A DNA stretch of 64,000 nucleotides from Ulva prolifera. Taxonomy: Eukaryota > Chlorophyta > Ulvophyceae > Ulvales > Ulvaceae. Position numbers and translations under genes: made by a program. The notes under the pieces are model-generated. The model saw only the letters and a program-made list of their open reading frames with translations, was not told the origin of the DNA and did no database searches. Shown piece by piece: positions 45,201 to 57,734 of this stretch; the stretch's first letter is position 1, and each line of letters starts with the position of its first letter. The DNA lies in NCBI GenBank assembly GCA_023078555.1, contig CM041197.1:186001-250000 (forward strand). Reading direction: 5' to 3'.

Positions 45201-45854
45201 GGCAGACAGCGCCTGATGTGACGCAGCACCCGGAAGGTGACGACCTGACCACGGCCATGCCCTGCCTGTCTCGAGTGTCTGTGCTGTAGGCAGCCTGTAC
45301 GCCGCGCAGATCGATAACATCATGATGGGCGCCGCTGCGTGACATTTCAGCGGCAAGGTGCTGGAGAGTTCTGACCATTCCCTGCATGCCAGTACAGCTG
45401 GTGTAGTCGACGGCGACACAAACTTGAGTCAGACGAGCATGTCAGCAAATATATGTGCTGTGCGTGACCACATGTTTACAGTTGCCGGTGCTGACCACTG
45501 TGGGGCCAACACCGCTGAAGCCTGCTGGTGGCTTTCCCAATGCATCGCCCATCGGGAAGGCGCAGTTGCGGACATGCCTGTTGCAAATACATGCTCGGCC
45601 CCTACCTCTTTTGGAGTCTTCAATCGTCGCTTCGCTGTGCGTCGAGCACCGCCCCAGAACAGATCTTCGCTGGGCACGAAATCTCGTGCGACTGTGGGGT
45701 GGGCAGTGCTCCAGCATCGACGCCCAGTCCCATTAACAGCGCAGTTTGCAGACAGGCAATCATCAGACGCTTCCTGGGCCACCTTGTATGTATGTCCGCA
45801 CATTGTTCGCCGGGCCGTAAGCTCGTCGGTGGGTCCCCATCGCTCCGAAGACAT
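42224..45854 (-). CDS. Beta-helix gene E (three exons, 1004 aa)
   Basis: Exon 1 45854-45606 (83 codons), exon 2 45381-45135, exon 3 44742-42224; the joined frame is open. Exon 1 begins MSSERWGPTDEL with TMCGHTYK; its later CxxC pair has become CAVN. Exon 2 has HLAAEMSRSGAHH and HFTDVCFSG. Exon 3 starts GALVCCGARYSGTFRRCQF, directly after a six-G run at the acceptor. It contains the REGCEVCGREG...RCQHEG motif near the end. A 15-bp duplication gives GGPSNGGPSNGG, absent from F. Exon 3 from 42659 to 43970 is almost identical to F while the rest is clearly diverged. A TATAAAT lies about 50 nt upstream of the Met. No secretion signal. Confidence 0.8.
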
Positions 45855-45900
45855 GGCATCCGAGCTAGAATTAAAGTGATAACTTCCATGTACTCTTCAC

Positions 45901-45907
45901 ATTTATA
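45901..45907 (-). promoter_or_regulatory. TATA-like box of gene E
   Basis: TATAAAT on the minus strand, 47-53 nt upstream of the Met. Gene F has ATATAGA at 51841-51847, at nearly the same distance, inside an otherwise conserved upstream region. Confidence 0.4.
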
Positions 45908-46128
45908 CTGAAGCACGAGGTTAGATCAAATACGACGTTTCCAAGCAACGTCACGTCTGGCTTTACACTTGTGTCTTCTGCAACCTCCCCCAGCAGAGAG
46001 CAAAAGGCACCGCTGACGAAGGCAATATTTACATACACACAGATCAAGTTGTATATATCGTTTTCTCAGCAGTGTGTTTGCGGTGAGTGTGGTTGCAGCA
46101 GTGTGTGGCTAGGTGCGTCCTGTGTACA

Positions 46129-46166
46129 CCTGTCTGTTTCAGGCTCACCTGTCTGTTTCAGGCTCA
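46129..46166. repeat. 19-bp tandem duplication
   Basis: CCTGTCTGTTTCAGGCTCA twice in a row. Not present in the homologous flank upstream of gene F. Confidence 0.8.
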
Positions 46167-46951
46167 CTGGCAGCTCTCCTCGCGTCAGCACCATGCATCA
46201 TGCCGCCCGCCGAAACTGAGTCAAAAGGTGTTGAGCATAATTATTTTCAGCAAAACGCGAGATCAGCGGCAATGATTTTCACGGAAACGACAGATATGTT
46301 AATTATTTTCCGGTGGTCCGGATGTAACTTGGCGCGAAACGAATGAGTGATCAGGCAGCATGCACGTCGATGAGAGTCGAAGTCATGGGATTGCGGATTT
46401 TGGGGCTGCGAGGTGATAGAAGTACTGATTGTGAAGACATGAAACACATATGCTGGTGGATTTGGCAGAGGCTGCACATGGCAGAACCGACATTGCTGCA
46501 GCCCCACAACAGCCTGAAATTAGCATACAAGTGCATTTAGTGCAGTGATGGCGGCCATGAGTACCCAGCAGTTTCTTACTGAGGCTCAACTGGTCATTTT
46601 GGACCCCACTTTTGGCACAAACAGGCCAAACATGCCTCAACTTCAAGGCACCAGCCTTTCCCAGTCACAAAGCAACCGTATTGGCTGCGGATTGCAGGCG
46701 CCAGGAGACCATGTATCTCACTCACCATCTACTGACACTCCCTTCAAGTCGGGCGTCGAAGGGCTAATGTAAAAAAAAGAGACAGGTCTGACGCCGCGGC
46801 ATGCATATATATAGTATACTGCACAACAACTTGTTGAACTGTGGAAATGACGCCATCGGGAAGCAGGACTAGCGCCAGTGTCCGGGCCGGACACGTCCAT
46901 AGCTCAAGTCGAGGACCCCAGCCTGGAGGAGCACGATTTGATGTCACGGTC

Positions 46952-47019
46952 TGTGATTCATGTGAGCGTGCATGTATAGGTGCCCTGTGATTCATGTGAG
47001 TATGCATGTATAGGTGCCC
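46952..47019. repeat. 34-bp tandem duplication
   Basis: Two units starting TGTGATTCATGTGAG and ending ATAGGTGCCC, differing at one or two bases. Confidence 0.8.
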
Positions 47020-47039
47020 AGTGGGGTTGTTGTAGGGGT

Positions 47040-47330
47040 TTAGCTGTCTCTTTTCTCAGCGGCCATGGCTGCGTGTGCTTTCTTTCGGGCTCTTACGCCT
47101 GGCTGGTGGGCGGGGTGCAGGTGGGGGTGGGCGTGTGGGTGTGCTTGTGGGTGTTGGGTGGGGTTCAAGTTCTTGTGTGTTGAAGTTCTTGTGTGTGTTT
47201 GTGGGTGTGTGTGGTTTTGTGTGTGGCTGTGTGGCTGTGGCCGGCGCGGGTGCTGGCGGTGCGTGGGTGTGTTGGTGTGTGCTGCGTGTGGCTTGTTGCG
47301 TAGAGTGCGGTTCACATATGGTGGCCGTGG
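47040..47330 (+). repeat. GT-rich dispersed repeat, copy 3
   Basis: GT/GGGTGT-rich block whose end (GTGTGCTGCGTGTGGCTTGT then TGCG.AGAGTGCG) matches copy 2 at 19.5 kb almost base for base. Confidence 0.5.
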
Positions 47331-47679
47331 CTGGTCCAGCAGCGAGTGCAGCCATGTGGAAACTGGAGGGTCTGCCCCCCTACTGCACTGCTAGCTGCCA
47401 CAGTGCGGCTTAAGGGAATGCCCCTACAGAACATTGGTGTGAGGGCAGCACGTGCAGGATCTGTCAGCCGCTGCCACAGCACAGGGATCAAATGCATTGA
47501 CATATAGCTCAGCTCGCACGATCAATGCATGCAGATCATTACCACCGCCTAGCTACTAGCGGACAGCAACCACCAGACCTGTGGCGGAATATTGTTGCAG
47601 TTATCCTCCCCGGGCATTCCGGGCTTGCCAAGCGACCTGCCGAGCGGCCTGCCCAAGTCCTTGTATTGCCTCACCGGCC

Positions 47680-47885
47680 GAGAACGAATCCATGCATGCA
47701 CTGCGCTGTTACGAGGCTCCACGCCATCTTGAGCAGCCTTCCCAGTGCTGCCCTGAACAGCTCCACCCTTACGCTCGCACGCTCCGCACTCGGCCGAAGT
47801 AACGCTGTCCACCCACCCGATCGCCACACCATCTGCGGCCCCAGAACTGCGACATTGCAGCGTTCCAATACTAATACAGCGTGTG
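47680..47885 (-). pseudogene. Beta-helix C-terminal relic between E and F
   Basis: The minus strand encodes CRSSGAADGVAIGWVDSV then AECGACERKGG, matching the SGGADGVTIGCxDSV...CxxCGREG region of E and F. Only about 65 codons are recognisable. It marks a further lost copy. Confidence 0.6.
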
Positions 47886-48165
47886 CGCGCGACTTCTGAC
47901 TGCACACATGCTAATGCTTCATACATCCACTACATCTGCCGGATATGCCACGTGGTGTTGATGGCCAGTCTAACTATTCATCACAGTCTGAATCTTGACA
48001 CAACACAATGCGTCGCCCAGTAACACATGCAAACCTTACATGACAGCCCATGCAGGATTTGCCCTGCCGCTGTTGGCCCACACATGCCTAAGCTAGCCAC
48101 ACAATTTCAAGAACAATCACACACACTCTCAATCACCGCCCTCACCTAATTGCCAGTGACCGTCG

Positions 48166-51100
48166 CTACGGAGCATGCACCTCTGCCTGAAAGAGCACGC
48201 CCATGATGGGCTCCAGGCGCGAGCGGTGCGCTCCATCGGTGCTGCCCTGCTGGAACGCAGCTGCCGCACAGTGCGCCAGGCACTCTGTCGCGCTGCAGTC
48301 AGCAAAAACGCTGCGGGCGCCGAGATAGAACTCGACAAACCCCGACCCGCAGTTGTTGACGTGCACCCGGCGGGCTGTGAGGTGTCCATGCGTTTGTACG
48401 CTCACCCCATTGTGTGCGCACCCTGTCACATCGCAATGATCCAATGTGGCCACCGCACGGCCACCCTCATGCTGACACCGCGGCCGCAGCGCCGGGTCCC
48501 CTAGATCGGGCGCTCGGTGAAGTGCCGCCCACGCCGCAGCATGTGCAGCAGGGCCCTCGCGCCCACACACCTTACACCCGGCTAAAAGCACGTTGTCCAG
48601 GCATCCAATCGTCACGCCATCTGCGCCGCCAGACACGCGCAGTTTGCGCAGCCGCCCGGCTGCCGAGGCCACGACGCACACGCCGAGAGAGCACCCCACC
48701 ACTTCACACCGCAGTACACTCGCACTCATGCCACGGCCCTGGAAGTTCATCCCCATCGTGGCGCCGGAGACCGCGCTATCCACGACGGTGACAGAGCCCG
48801 GCATGTCCGGCGCGGCGATCACCCACACCCCCGTGCGGCCCCCGGTCACCGTCAACCGCTTCGCCGTCACCGCAAATCCGCCCGGCTCCGCGCGGATGCC
48901 AAAGTGACCCCCGCTGCACTGGCAGTCCTGGACCGCCAGCTGCGCCCCTGTGCCGGCCTGCATCGCCGTGGTGCACCCGTTGAAGCGGCATGCCACCACG
49001 GTGGCATTCGCGTTCACGACGATCCCATACTGCAAGCTTATGCTGGCCGCGGTCAGGCGCCCAAAGTCACATCTCCGCACCGCCACGGCCCCTGCGGCCA
49101 CCACAACCGCCTTGTGGGCAGCCTCGAAGTGGCAGCCCTCCGCATCGGCATCACCCCTGCACTCCACGCATGCACCTCCCAGTGGTGAGTGGCTAAACTC
49201 GCAACGGCGAATCTCGGTGCGGCACGCCATGCTGGTGCGCACACCCCAGTAACACCCTGAAACCATGCAGTCCTTGACGATCCCGCTCGACCCCTCCAGC
49301 ACAATTGCCGACATGTCATCGTATGCCTCAGGGTCTTCGAGGATCGGCACACCCCACAGCGGGCCTCGGAACGTCGAACCAGTGACGGTGACGGAGGACC
49401 CGTGATCCCCATGCACCCCCACGCAGATGTCCGTCATGTTCACGCCGGAAATGCGCCCCTCCGACTCGTTCCCAAGGGACACACCCACATACGCCCCCTT
49501 CAATGACCCCCCTTCCACTCGGAGCTTCCCCTTGCTGCTGCTTCTATACGCAAATGTCACGTCCCCAGAGTTACGGGCCGACCACACAACGGTGCCGCTG
49601 CGGTTAATGGCCACCTCACACTGCTTCGCGGACAGAGTGCCGAGGCATTCCACGGCGACCGCCGGCGCTGACAGCACGCAGCGCAGCAGCAACACCGTCG
49701 ATGACGGCCCAGCCCCTGCGGCCGGGTTGTCCGTGCTGCCGCCCCGCAGCGTGCTGTCGACCGCCACGATCCGCCCGCCCCCCCTCGCGCCGGCCACAGG
49801 CCCGTCTGCCGTGACTGTACACCCCTCTAGCCGCAGCACGCAGCGCTCGGCGTCTGCCACGCACGCCTGCTGCCCGCTGTGTGCTGTGCAGTGGCGCAGC
49901 AGCGCGCGGCACACCGGAGTGCTCAGCCACGCAATGTCTCGGTACACCTCCAGCGAAGAGAGCTGCACCGTCAACGCGCTGCGGTTCAACAGGTGGAAGC
50001 CTGTGCACTTGTGGCCACGCACGCTGCAGCGCTCGAGCTGCGCGCGGGCGCCGCCCTTGGCCGGGCCGCCGTCCCCCATCAACAGCGCGGCAGGACCCAC
50101 CTCGAGGCAGCTGATACGCATCTGGTCAATCAGGCGTAAGTCAAACTCCAGCTGCCGGCCGGTGAACAGCGCATGCCGCCGCAATATCACCGCGATGCCG
50201 GCACGTGTCAGCCGCACACGCTGCAGCTCCATGCATGCCGACGCACCGATCGCAGCCACCCCGGCACCAAAGTGCGACACCTCGCAGCCGCGCAGGCTGA
50301 CGGCGCCGTCGACGGCCACGACACCGCGGTCGCCGCTGTCAATTCCGTCGCCGCTGTTGCCCCGGAGCATGCAGTCAGTGAGAGACACCCGGCTGCCGCG
50401 GCCATTTGACACCACGGCCACGGCGGTGCGGACAATGGGGGTCGCGTCCGCCACCACCGCCGCGCCCTCCTCCACTACGATGCTGGTGATGCAGCCCTGG
50501 AAGCGGCACCCCGAGAGGGTGGCTACGGTGGCGCCGCCGCTCGCAATGAGGCCGAAGCAGGCTTTGAACGAACATCCGGTGAACGTCGCGGCGGCGCCAT
50601 GCACGACGCTCACGGTGCACCAGAACTGGCACCGCCGGAAGGTGCCGGAGTACCGCGCGCCGCAGCAGATGAGCGCCCCCCCTGCAGGCCACCGCATGCA
50701 TATTGTCGGCGGGTGTTCCGCAATTCGACCTCATGCATGCGCTTCATGTATTGGTGTGCTCTACACATGTGTGAATGCACGTTTGCATAGCCTCGTCCAT
50801 GGGGCTTGGGCCCTGCTGTTGTGCTCATAGGTACGGGTGCGACACATGCATGTGGGCACATGCAGGCGCAATAGGGCAGCCCGTAGCTTTAATATTGTTG
50901 TGGAGAGCTACATGCTGTACTATATACTACTCTGAGGCAGGCTGCAACATCTGACCAGAAGTGTGTCTGTTCAAAGTCCTGCTGCCAGTCTCTGCTGCTG
51001 CGATGACTGATCTCTGACTTCACCACAAACTGCAACGTCCTCACTCACATGCAGAGAGAGCACATAGAGCAGGAGTGATGTGCACCTGAGAAGCAGATGT

Positions 51101-51799
51101 CTGTAAAGTGAGCGCCACTGCCATCCAGTAAGCATGCGCCATTGTCTGGAAGGCAGACAGCGCCTGATTTGACGCAGCAGCCGGACGGTGACGACCTGAC
51201 CACGGCCATTCCCTCCCTGTCTCGATTGTCTGAGTTATGGGCAGCCTGCAAGCCGCGCAGATCGATATCGTGGGCGCCGCTGCGTGACATCTCTCCAGCA
51301 AGGTGTTGAAGGGTTCTGACCGTTCCCTGCATGGCAGTACAGCTGACCTTGTCGACGGCGACAGGACACGAGGAATGTGAGCACTATAGCAGACATAAGT
51401 GCTGTGCGTAAGCACATGTTCATGATTGCCGGAGATGACCATTTTCGAGCCAACACCAACCAAAGCCTGCTCATGGCTCGCCCTATGAGTAGCCATCTGG
51501 GAAGGCGCGATCACGGACATACCATCTGCGTATACATGCTCGGCACGTACCTCTTTTGGAGGCTTCAATCGTCTCTTGACTGTGCATTGAGCACCGCCCC
51601 AGGACAGATCGTCACTGGGCACGAAGTCTCGTGCGACTGTGGCGTGGGCACGGCTCCAGCATCGACGCCCAGCCCCGCAAACAGAGCAGGTTTCATACGG
51701 GCTTTCTTCGGACTGTCTATGGGACAGCTTGTATGTATGTCCGCACATTGTCTGGCGGGCCGTGAGCTCGTCGACTGGTCCCCATCGCTCCGAAGACAT
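48166..51799 (-). CDS. Beta-helix gene F (three exons, 1001 aa)
   Basis: Exon 1 51799-51551 (83 codons), exon 2 51326-51086, exon 3 50681-48166; the joined frame is open. Exon 1 (MSSERWGPVDEL) keeps the full TMCGHTYK...TCSVCGAG module. Exon 2 is two codons shorter than in E (GAHDIDLRG). Exon 3 has the same start (GALICCGARYSGTFRRCQF), the six-G acceptor run, and the AGCKVCGREG...RCQHEG motif, and ends 25 codons after the common QQGS block, exactly like E. It is a tandem duplicate of E (about 5.94-5.95 kb apart). The central 1.3 kb of exon 3 is almost identical to E. No targeting signal; function unknown. Confidence 0.8.
48601..49912 (-). repeat. Near-identical block shared with gene E (42659-43970)
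   Basis: 1312 bp aligned by eye without gaps: 8 differences, six of them in the last 180 bp. Both flanks, still inside exon 3, drop at once to clearly lower similarity. A recent gene-conversion tract is the simplest explanation. Confidence 0.8.
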
Positions 51800-52290
51800 G
51801 GCATTCGAGCCAGGATTGCAGTGACTTATTCTACATCTTCTCTATATGCATATGTCAGCACGAGGTCAAATCAAATGCGGCGTATCCAAGCAGCGTCACG
51901 CACAGCCGTACACTTGTGTCATTTTCAACTTCCCTCAACAGAGCTTCAACAGAGGACGAAATACACTGCTTACGAAGACAGCTTTCATTTCCAGGGATCA
52001 AGTTCAAGTTGTGTCGCGTCAAGTTGTATGTGTCGTTCCCTTCGTAGCGGGGTTGCTCTGAGCGTAGCTGCTACAGTGCGTGGCTACGTGCGTCCTGTGT
52101 ACACCTGCTTGGCGCATCGGCGTGCATGTCGCACAACAGCTGTTAAAACGACGGCACCAGGAACCAGGAGTACTGCCGGTGGCGGAAAAGTCCAGAGCTC
52201 AAGTTGATAAGCTCAGCCTGGCGGTGCACGGTATATACGTGCACGGTATATATGATCTCACAGTCTGCGATATATGTGCATGCATGCATG

Positions 52291-52318
52291 ACTAGTACTA
52301 TGTGCACATAGTACTAGT
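52291..52318. repeat. Perfect 28-bp palindrome
   Basis: ACTAGTACTATGTG followed directly by its exact reverse complement. It lies at the 3' edge of the LINE-like fragment and follows a CATGCATGCATG run. Confidence 0.9.
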
Positions 52319-52890
52319 TTACAGAAGAGTGAATCAGAGCACTGGCAGACGAACACAACAAAAGAGTAACCGGGAGAAAACAAACACTGAAACCGAATCT
52401 CATCCGCATCAACATCAACCTACACACACACACACACGAACACAACAACCGCACGCACAACTCAGTCCGGCAGGATCGCGTCCTCCAGGCCCGCATCATA
52501 CCGCAACCCCTGCTCCCGAGAGATGACAAGCCCAGACTTCCGATACATATCCGCATTGCCACGCTGCAATGACACCGACAACACCCGCAGCGCCCACTGG
52601 ACAAACGCGCCTTTGGAGATGCGCCCACTGGCAGCGGCCACATCCCCCAACTGACCGACAAACCTCACGGCAGCAATGCCCATGAAGCCACACGATTCGA
52701 CTGCAAACGGAACAAACCGGAACGCGGCATGGTCAGGCACGTCCCGCCGGAAGCGGTCCCGCTTCCTGTCCTCCGCCCGCTCCGCCGTCGCACCCGTCTC
52801 CCGCGCCGCAGCGGCCACGTATGAGGCCGCCGGCGCATGTGCACATGCTTTCAGAGCATGCATGCAGGGGCAGAGTGATATCGATGCCAA
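52319..52890 (-). pseudogene. 5'-truncated LINE-like element (RT C-terminus plus CA-rich 3' UTR)
   Basis: The minus frame 52890-52462 has FRFVPFAVESCGFMGIAAVR, a SGRISKGAFVQWALRVLSV block and QRGNADMYR, which resembles the conserved C-terminal end of reverse-transcriptase proteins of algal and oomycete non-LTR elements (P..VE..G..G..A..F......G......F....L..LSVAL.RGN). The catalytic RT and endonuclease parts are absent, as expected for a 5'-truncated insertion. Downstream is a CA/TG-rich tail reaching the palindrome at 52291. No target duplication was found. Family assignment is from memory of the pattern and is moderate. Confidence 0.5.
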
Positions 52891-53654
52891 GAACCACGAG
52901 CTAACGCAGCGAAGCGGGGGAGCAGACTTCCGCTGCTACGTGACTGTGGACTGGAACTACCATCATCTGTCGCATGTAGTGGGCCCGTCCCACAGCGATG
53001 TCAATCGAGTACAGGCATGTTTTGTCTGCTCCAGCTGTGGCACAGGGTGAGCACACGTGTCTAGATAGTACTATCTCAGAGATATTGTCAGGGCAGCAAG
53101 GTGTGAGATGAAGCAGCCGCCGAGCAGGGATCACATGCACTGACGTACATCCAGAATGAACTGCCCACACACGCACAGCACATCTTCTGCTTAAAGCAAA
53201 CAAGACGCGACGGCGCTCAGGAGGGATGTTGCTACATTTCACTTCTCTCATGCGTGCCCTACCTCGGCATCCAGAGCTTGCAAAGCGGCCAGAGATCGAG
53301 CCCTGCGCAGCGCGAGCGCGATTAGGTGCACTTGCCTACTCCCCGTCCCATTCCATAAGAAAACCACAATTCTCGCCTCGCAAGGCAATCGAGCCATCGC
53401 TTTGGAAAGCTTCCTACATCTGCCAGGAACACCAGGTGAACACTTTGGTGCGGAATATATTACATGGTACCAGATTGTCAGGTCATCAACACTTCATGCT
53501 CACGACTCACGAAGTAGCAATCATCAGCACGCCGAACAACACAGCCCATGCACGCACGTGTCTTGGGCAATTTTAGGATCACATGCGCGTGCACTGCACT
53601 CCAACTGACGAGAGAAGCGACCACACGCGGACAGCAGCGGTCACCTCTATGCCC
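52891..53654. other. Intergenic, nothing recognised
   Basis: Short frames only. It could contain more of the decayed LINE but no RT motif is readable. Confidence 0.4.
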
Positions 53655-54811
53655 GCGCATTACCGCGGCCGCAGCGCCGGGTCGTCGAGATCGGGCGCGT
53701 GACGGAGAGCCGCCCACGCCGCAGCGTGCGCAGCAGGGCCCTCACACCCGGCTGAAAGCGCGGTCTGCAGGCAGCTGATGGTCACGACTTGTTCGCCGCC
53801 AAACACGCAGCTTGCGCAGCCCGCCCGTCGCCGCGGCCACAACGCAGGCGCCGAGAGTGCACCCCGCCACTTGACACCGCAACGCACTCGCCCTCATGCC
53901 ACGGCCCTGGAAACACATCCGCATGTTTGCGCTTGACGTCTAGTGGACTGCGTGGTCTACACCGCGCTGTCCACGATGGTCACCGAGCCCGGCGCGTCCG
54001 GGGCGGCTTTTGTCCAGACCCTCCTGGCCACTGTCAGCCGCTTTGCTGACACTGAGTATCCCCCAAGCTCCGCGCGTGCCTCAGCACCTCGGCCGCACAT
54101 GCCACCTCCGCAGCCCCGCCCCCGTGGACGGGCCCGTCTACGGCAACCACATCACAGCTATCGGTGTCCCGACACCCCGCGCGCACCCCGCACCCCGCCG
54201 CCCCGCCACCCTGCGCCCCATACGCCCGCCCGGTGGGCTAGGCACGTAGTGCCATCTTTCGATCGCATGTATCGAATCGTACTCGCCGGGGTTCTCGATG
54301 ACACAGATTGCCTCGGAACGTCGAACCTGTGACAACTGCGAAGGACCCGGGATTGCTCTGGACACGCGCCCAGACGCGTGTCATCACGGCGCGCGCCGTG
54401 ATCCGGCGCCGGATCGCGATCCTGCCGGACTGACGAGGTACACCCCTGGCACGCCCCGTTGACGTCCTCGCAGCTACTGCCCTCCAGCATGCATGCAGTC
54501 CGTCAGAGACACTCGGCTGCCGCGGCCGCTCGACATCACAGCTGTAGCGGTGCGATGGATGCGGGTCGCGTCTGCCATGATAGACGCCCCCTCTTCCGCG
54601 ACGATGCTGGCGGTCGATGCAGTCCTCAACAAAGGCAGCCAGAGAGGGTGGCTATGGTGGCGCTGCCGGTCGCGATGAGGCCGAAGGAGGATGTGAAGGT
54701 GCAGCCGGTGAAAGTGGCAGCAGCACCGTGCACGGCGCTCTCTGTGCACGTGAATTGGCACCTTCGGAATGTGGCGGACGACCGTGTGCCGCAGCAGACT
54801 AGGGCCCCCCC
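53655..54811 (-). pseudogene. Beta-helix copy G (E/F type, heavily deleted)
   Basis: It starts at a CTTGCAG acceptor with a seven-G run (six in E and F), which shifts the frame, then GALVCCGTRSSATFRRCQF. It continues in shifted frames (VHGAAATFTGCTF, SRVSLTDCM), then jumps to the late region (EGPAAHAAAWAALRHAPDLD). The middle of the helix is gone, one Cys of the late CxxC motif is lost, and exons 1 and 2 are not found upstream. Confidence 0.7.
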
Positions 54812-56461
54812 CTGCAAGCCAACGGGGTGCCTTCTGCTGGTCATAATGAACAACGTGGGTCACATGATGAACAGCCATCAAATGCAGAGCACATGCATCC
54901 TGTGCCTGCACATATTTGTTCTTTTAAACTTTTAAAAGTGCACCCAGTAGCCCTAGGCGAAAGGTCGCTACATGTACATACTCATCTTACCATATGCGCC
55001 CGACCTCGATCGGCATTCAGAACCTGCAGACCGAACCGCTTAGCGGCCGCCGACCCTGGTCAACAGCCTGCCCCTCACGATTCCACTACAGCCACACCTT
55101 GAATCGTCGAGATATCGAGATCACGATCCGGGGATGCGATACCAGCGACTTCATGCACGCAGCGTATCGCAGGCATACACGGTACGGGCATCGAGGCCCT
55201 ATGCCAGTACCGTCGCGACGGTAGTAGCTTTGAGCCTCACTTCCTTGTATGCAGTATGCGCTTCCTGTTACAGGAATCCTGTATCAACGACGTATCAAAC
55301 CTCAGGATCTGGCAGTGAGTGCACGACCGCCAACAGCTCGTAACAATAGCTGCTGTGCCACCGCTACCTTCCTTTTTTAGCTTTATGCATGTAACACAGT
55401 ACCACCGTTGTGTCCTTTGTTGGGGAATCTGTGGGTCTTGCGTGCGCTGGTTGCGGCTGTGGCGGGTGCGGCCGCGTTGGTGGTTGTAGCCTCACGTGTA
55501 GGTGTTGGTGTTCGTGCTCGTGTTCATACGCTGCCTGCTGGTTTCGCGGTCACTGTGATGTCCGCCCTGCCGCCTTTATGCTTGCAATATATAGTTGGCG
55601 TGAGTGGTCGCCGACCACTCGTAGTTACAACTCATAGTCTCCACGCTGTGAGCAGCTGCCAGCGTCACGAGTGCCTGGAATGAATCTGAACTGCCTTGTC
55701 ATTTGTTTTCTCTGTGGGTGTGTCTATGCCCATCTCTTCTGCGACTACAACGTGTCTATCTCTAAAGCTTGTTCATCTGCGTGTGGATTTCGAGACAGGT
55801 GCGCTCCCCATCTCGCTACCGCCGGCGTATAGCTGCAGAAGCGGAAGCGGCACGCGTGTGTGCCGTTTGGTGCACAGATACATGTTGTGCATTGCTACAG
55901 AAGAGTGAACGGGGTCAGACGAATGTAGCAAAAGAATCTATTCCCAATCAACAGCCACAATGTACAGCCACACACTCGCGGTCACACCACAACAGCGCTC
56001 GCACAGCCTGCCTCTTTCTTAGGCTTTTTCCATGTCACACAGTACACATCATGACATGGTAGCAGGCCTGGGCTGCAGCCAGGGCTGCAGCCAGGCCTGC
56101 TGTAAGCGAGCTAGCGTCCATGTTGGGATGCCCCGTTGGCAATGCACCCATGGCCAATTGGGTTGTGCGGCTCCAGCACGACTGTCGTTACAGTGCCGCA
56201 ATGTGACCCACATGATCTACCGCATGCCGACCAAATGTAGCAGCTAAACGAAAATTTCGTCATAGCTGTCTTTGTCCTGCGTATTTCTGCTGCAATCGCT
56301 TCAGTGCAAATGAATGCTGCGTAATCCGAACGTCGTCAACTCCGAACTCAACCGCTTTCTTGGCGCAGCATTATGCAATTGAACCGATTTTCATGCACTG
56401 ACTTTCATGAACGAAACGAAGTTGAGTAACTGGTTTTCGTGCATGTGCAGGACTGATCACA
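54812..56461. other. Intergenic
   Basis: No gene supported. 55400-55590 is GT-rich and may be a diverged relative of the dispersed repeat. A short direct repeat GGGCTGCAGCCAGG(G/C) lies at about 56070-56095. Confidence 0.45.
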
Positions 56462-57096
56462 ATGGCAACACAGCAAGCTTCGCTGTTTTTGCCTCTGGTT
56501 CAGGTCATTCTGCAATCGGCCTTTCTGCTTGATGTGCCAAGTGCAAGAGCCCAGCTGGTCACGCTAAATGTCGATGTTCCCCCAGAAGCTGTGACAGAAG
56601 TTATTCAGCTCTACAGGGATGCTGCTTCCAGTCTCGATCTCGAGATATACAGGATCCTATGATATTCTTCGAGGAGACCGGGTGCCGGGAGAACACGGTC
56701 GGCAGCCTCGCCCTGCCCAGCACCACGTCCACACACAACCTCGGGAACTTAGCCTGCTTCGGCAATGAGGAACCCGACGCGGTGTTGCTGTCGCACGAAT
56801 TCCCCTGCAGCGGGAAAATCTCCTTGTGTTACGATCCCTCGGACTGCCTCAAGGGTGACATGATCACCGTCTACCTGAACAAGCCGCTCGCGGAGAACCA
56901 GGTGTACTGTGTGCGGTCATTTGAGGGGAACTTCGAGGATGACTGGGTCAAGGTAGTGTATGCCAGCATTGAGGGGAATCGATCCGACCGGGTCTCTCGC
57001 ATCGAGGTGACCGCGGCTGACCCGCTCAATGGCGAGGAACATGATGCGACCTTCCAATGTATGCCTCGCATGCAAGCTCCATGGTTAATGTTCTGA
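56462..57096 (+). CDS. Beta/gamma-crystallin-like protein, probably two exons in this stretch
   Basis: A 14-codon first exon (56462-56503, MATQQASLFLPLVQ) joins in frame to 56653 through a 149-nt GT-AG intron (CAG|GTCATT...ATACAG|GAT). Reading on from 56462 instead gives a hydrophobic, signal-peptide-like start but soon stops. The body (FFEETGCRENTVGSLALP, CFGNEEPDAVLL, VRSFEGNFEDDWVKVVYAS, VSRIEV) resembles small beta/gamma-crystallin-type proteins with an SFE.SFEDD.V.V...SR.EV ending. Paired Cys residues suggest a secreted or surface protein. It probably continues into downstream exons, including the repeat region at 57.7 kb. Confidence 0.45.
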
Positions 57097-57734
57097 CCAG
57101 CCTGAGACCTGACCGCGAAGAGCACATTCCTGTCATTTTCGAAGTGCACATGCCCACTGGGCATGCATTGGCACCATCGGAGGGTGGGCAGCGCTTGCCG
57201 GTCAAGCCGTTGGGCAATGACCTGAAAATTGCTAGTACAAAATGGTTGCTCTTGAAGCTTAAGAGGGGGACCACAACACATGTGGGCAGGGTATATGTAC
57301 ACAACACATGTGCGGGGCACACCGCTGCAGGAGTCTGCCTTCCATGGAGGACAGAAGAGCAGTTGGCACGGTCAGTGAAGTGCTTGTGCCAGGTGAAGTG
57401 CTTGTGCCAGTGAGTGCTAGTGCGTGCGGCGTAGCTTGGCGAAAGTGGGCTGCGTTGCTCAGGCCGCTTGAGCTGAACCAAATTGACGTCTCCGCGCAGT
57501 TACTGGGCCTATTAGCTATAAGCATGGCTAGGTTAGTAACCTCGCCCTACTAATAGCTACAAATAGCTATATTCTAGTATATAGGGGTGCGACACCTGCA
57601 TGTCATGATATGGGTGCTCCATGTCAGCTGAGAGAGCACTGCAGGAATGAGTTTTCACTGCATGCACGAGACACTGCATGCACTGAGTATTGGCAGTTCA
57701 CACTAGACTAGATGTGCTGTGGTAGCGTGTGCAG

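Larger units (their letters stand above)
45855..47679. other. Intergenic upstream of gene E
   Basis: The first 300 bp matches the region upstream of F (51800-52110: shared GGTGCGTCCTGTGTACACCT-type stretch). Beyond that only repeats and no gene. Confidence 0.5.
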
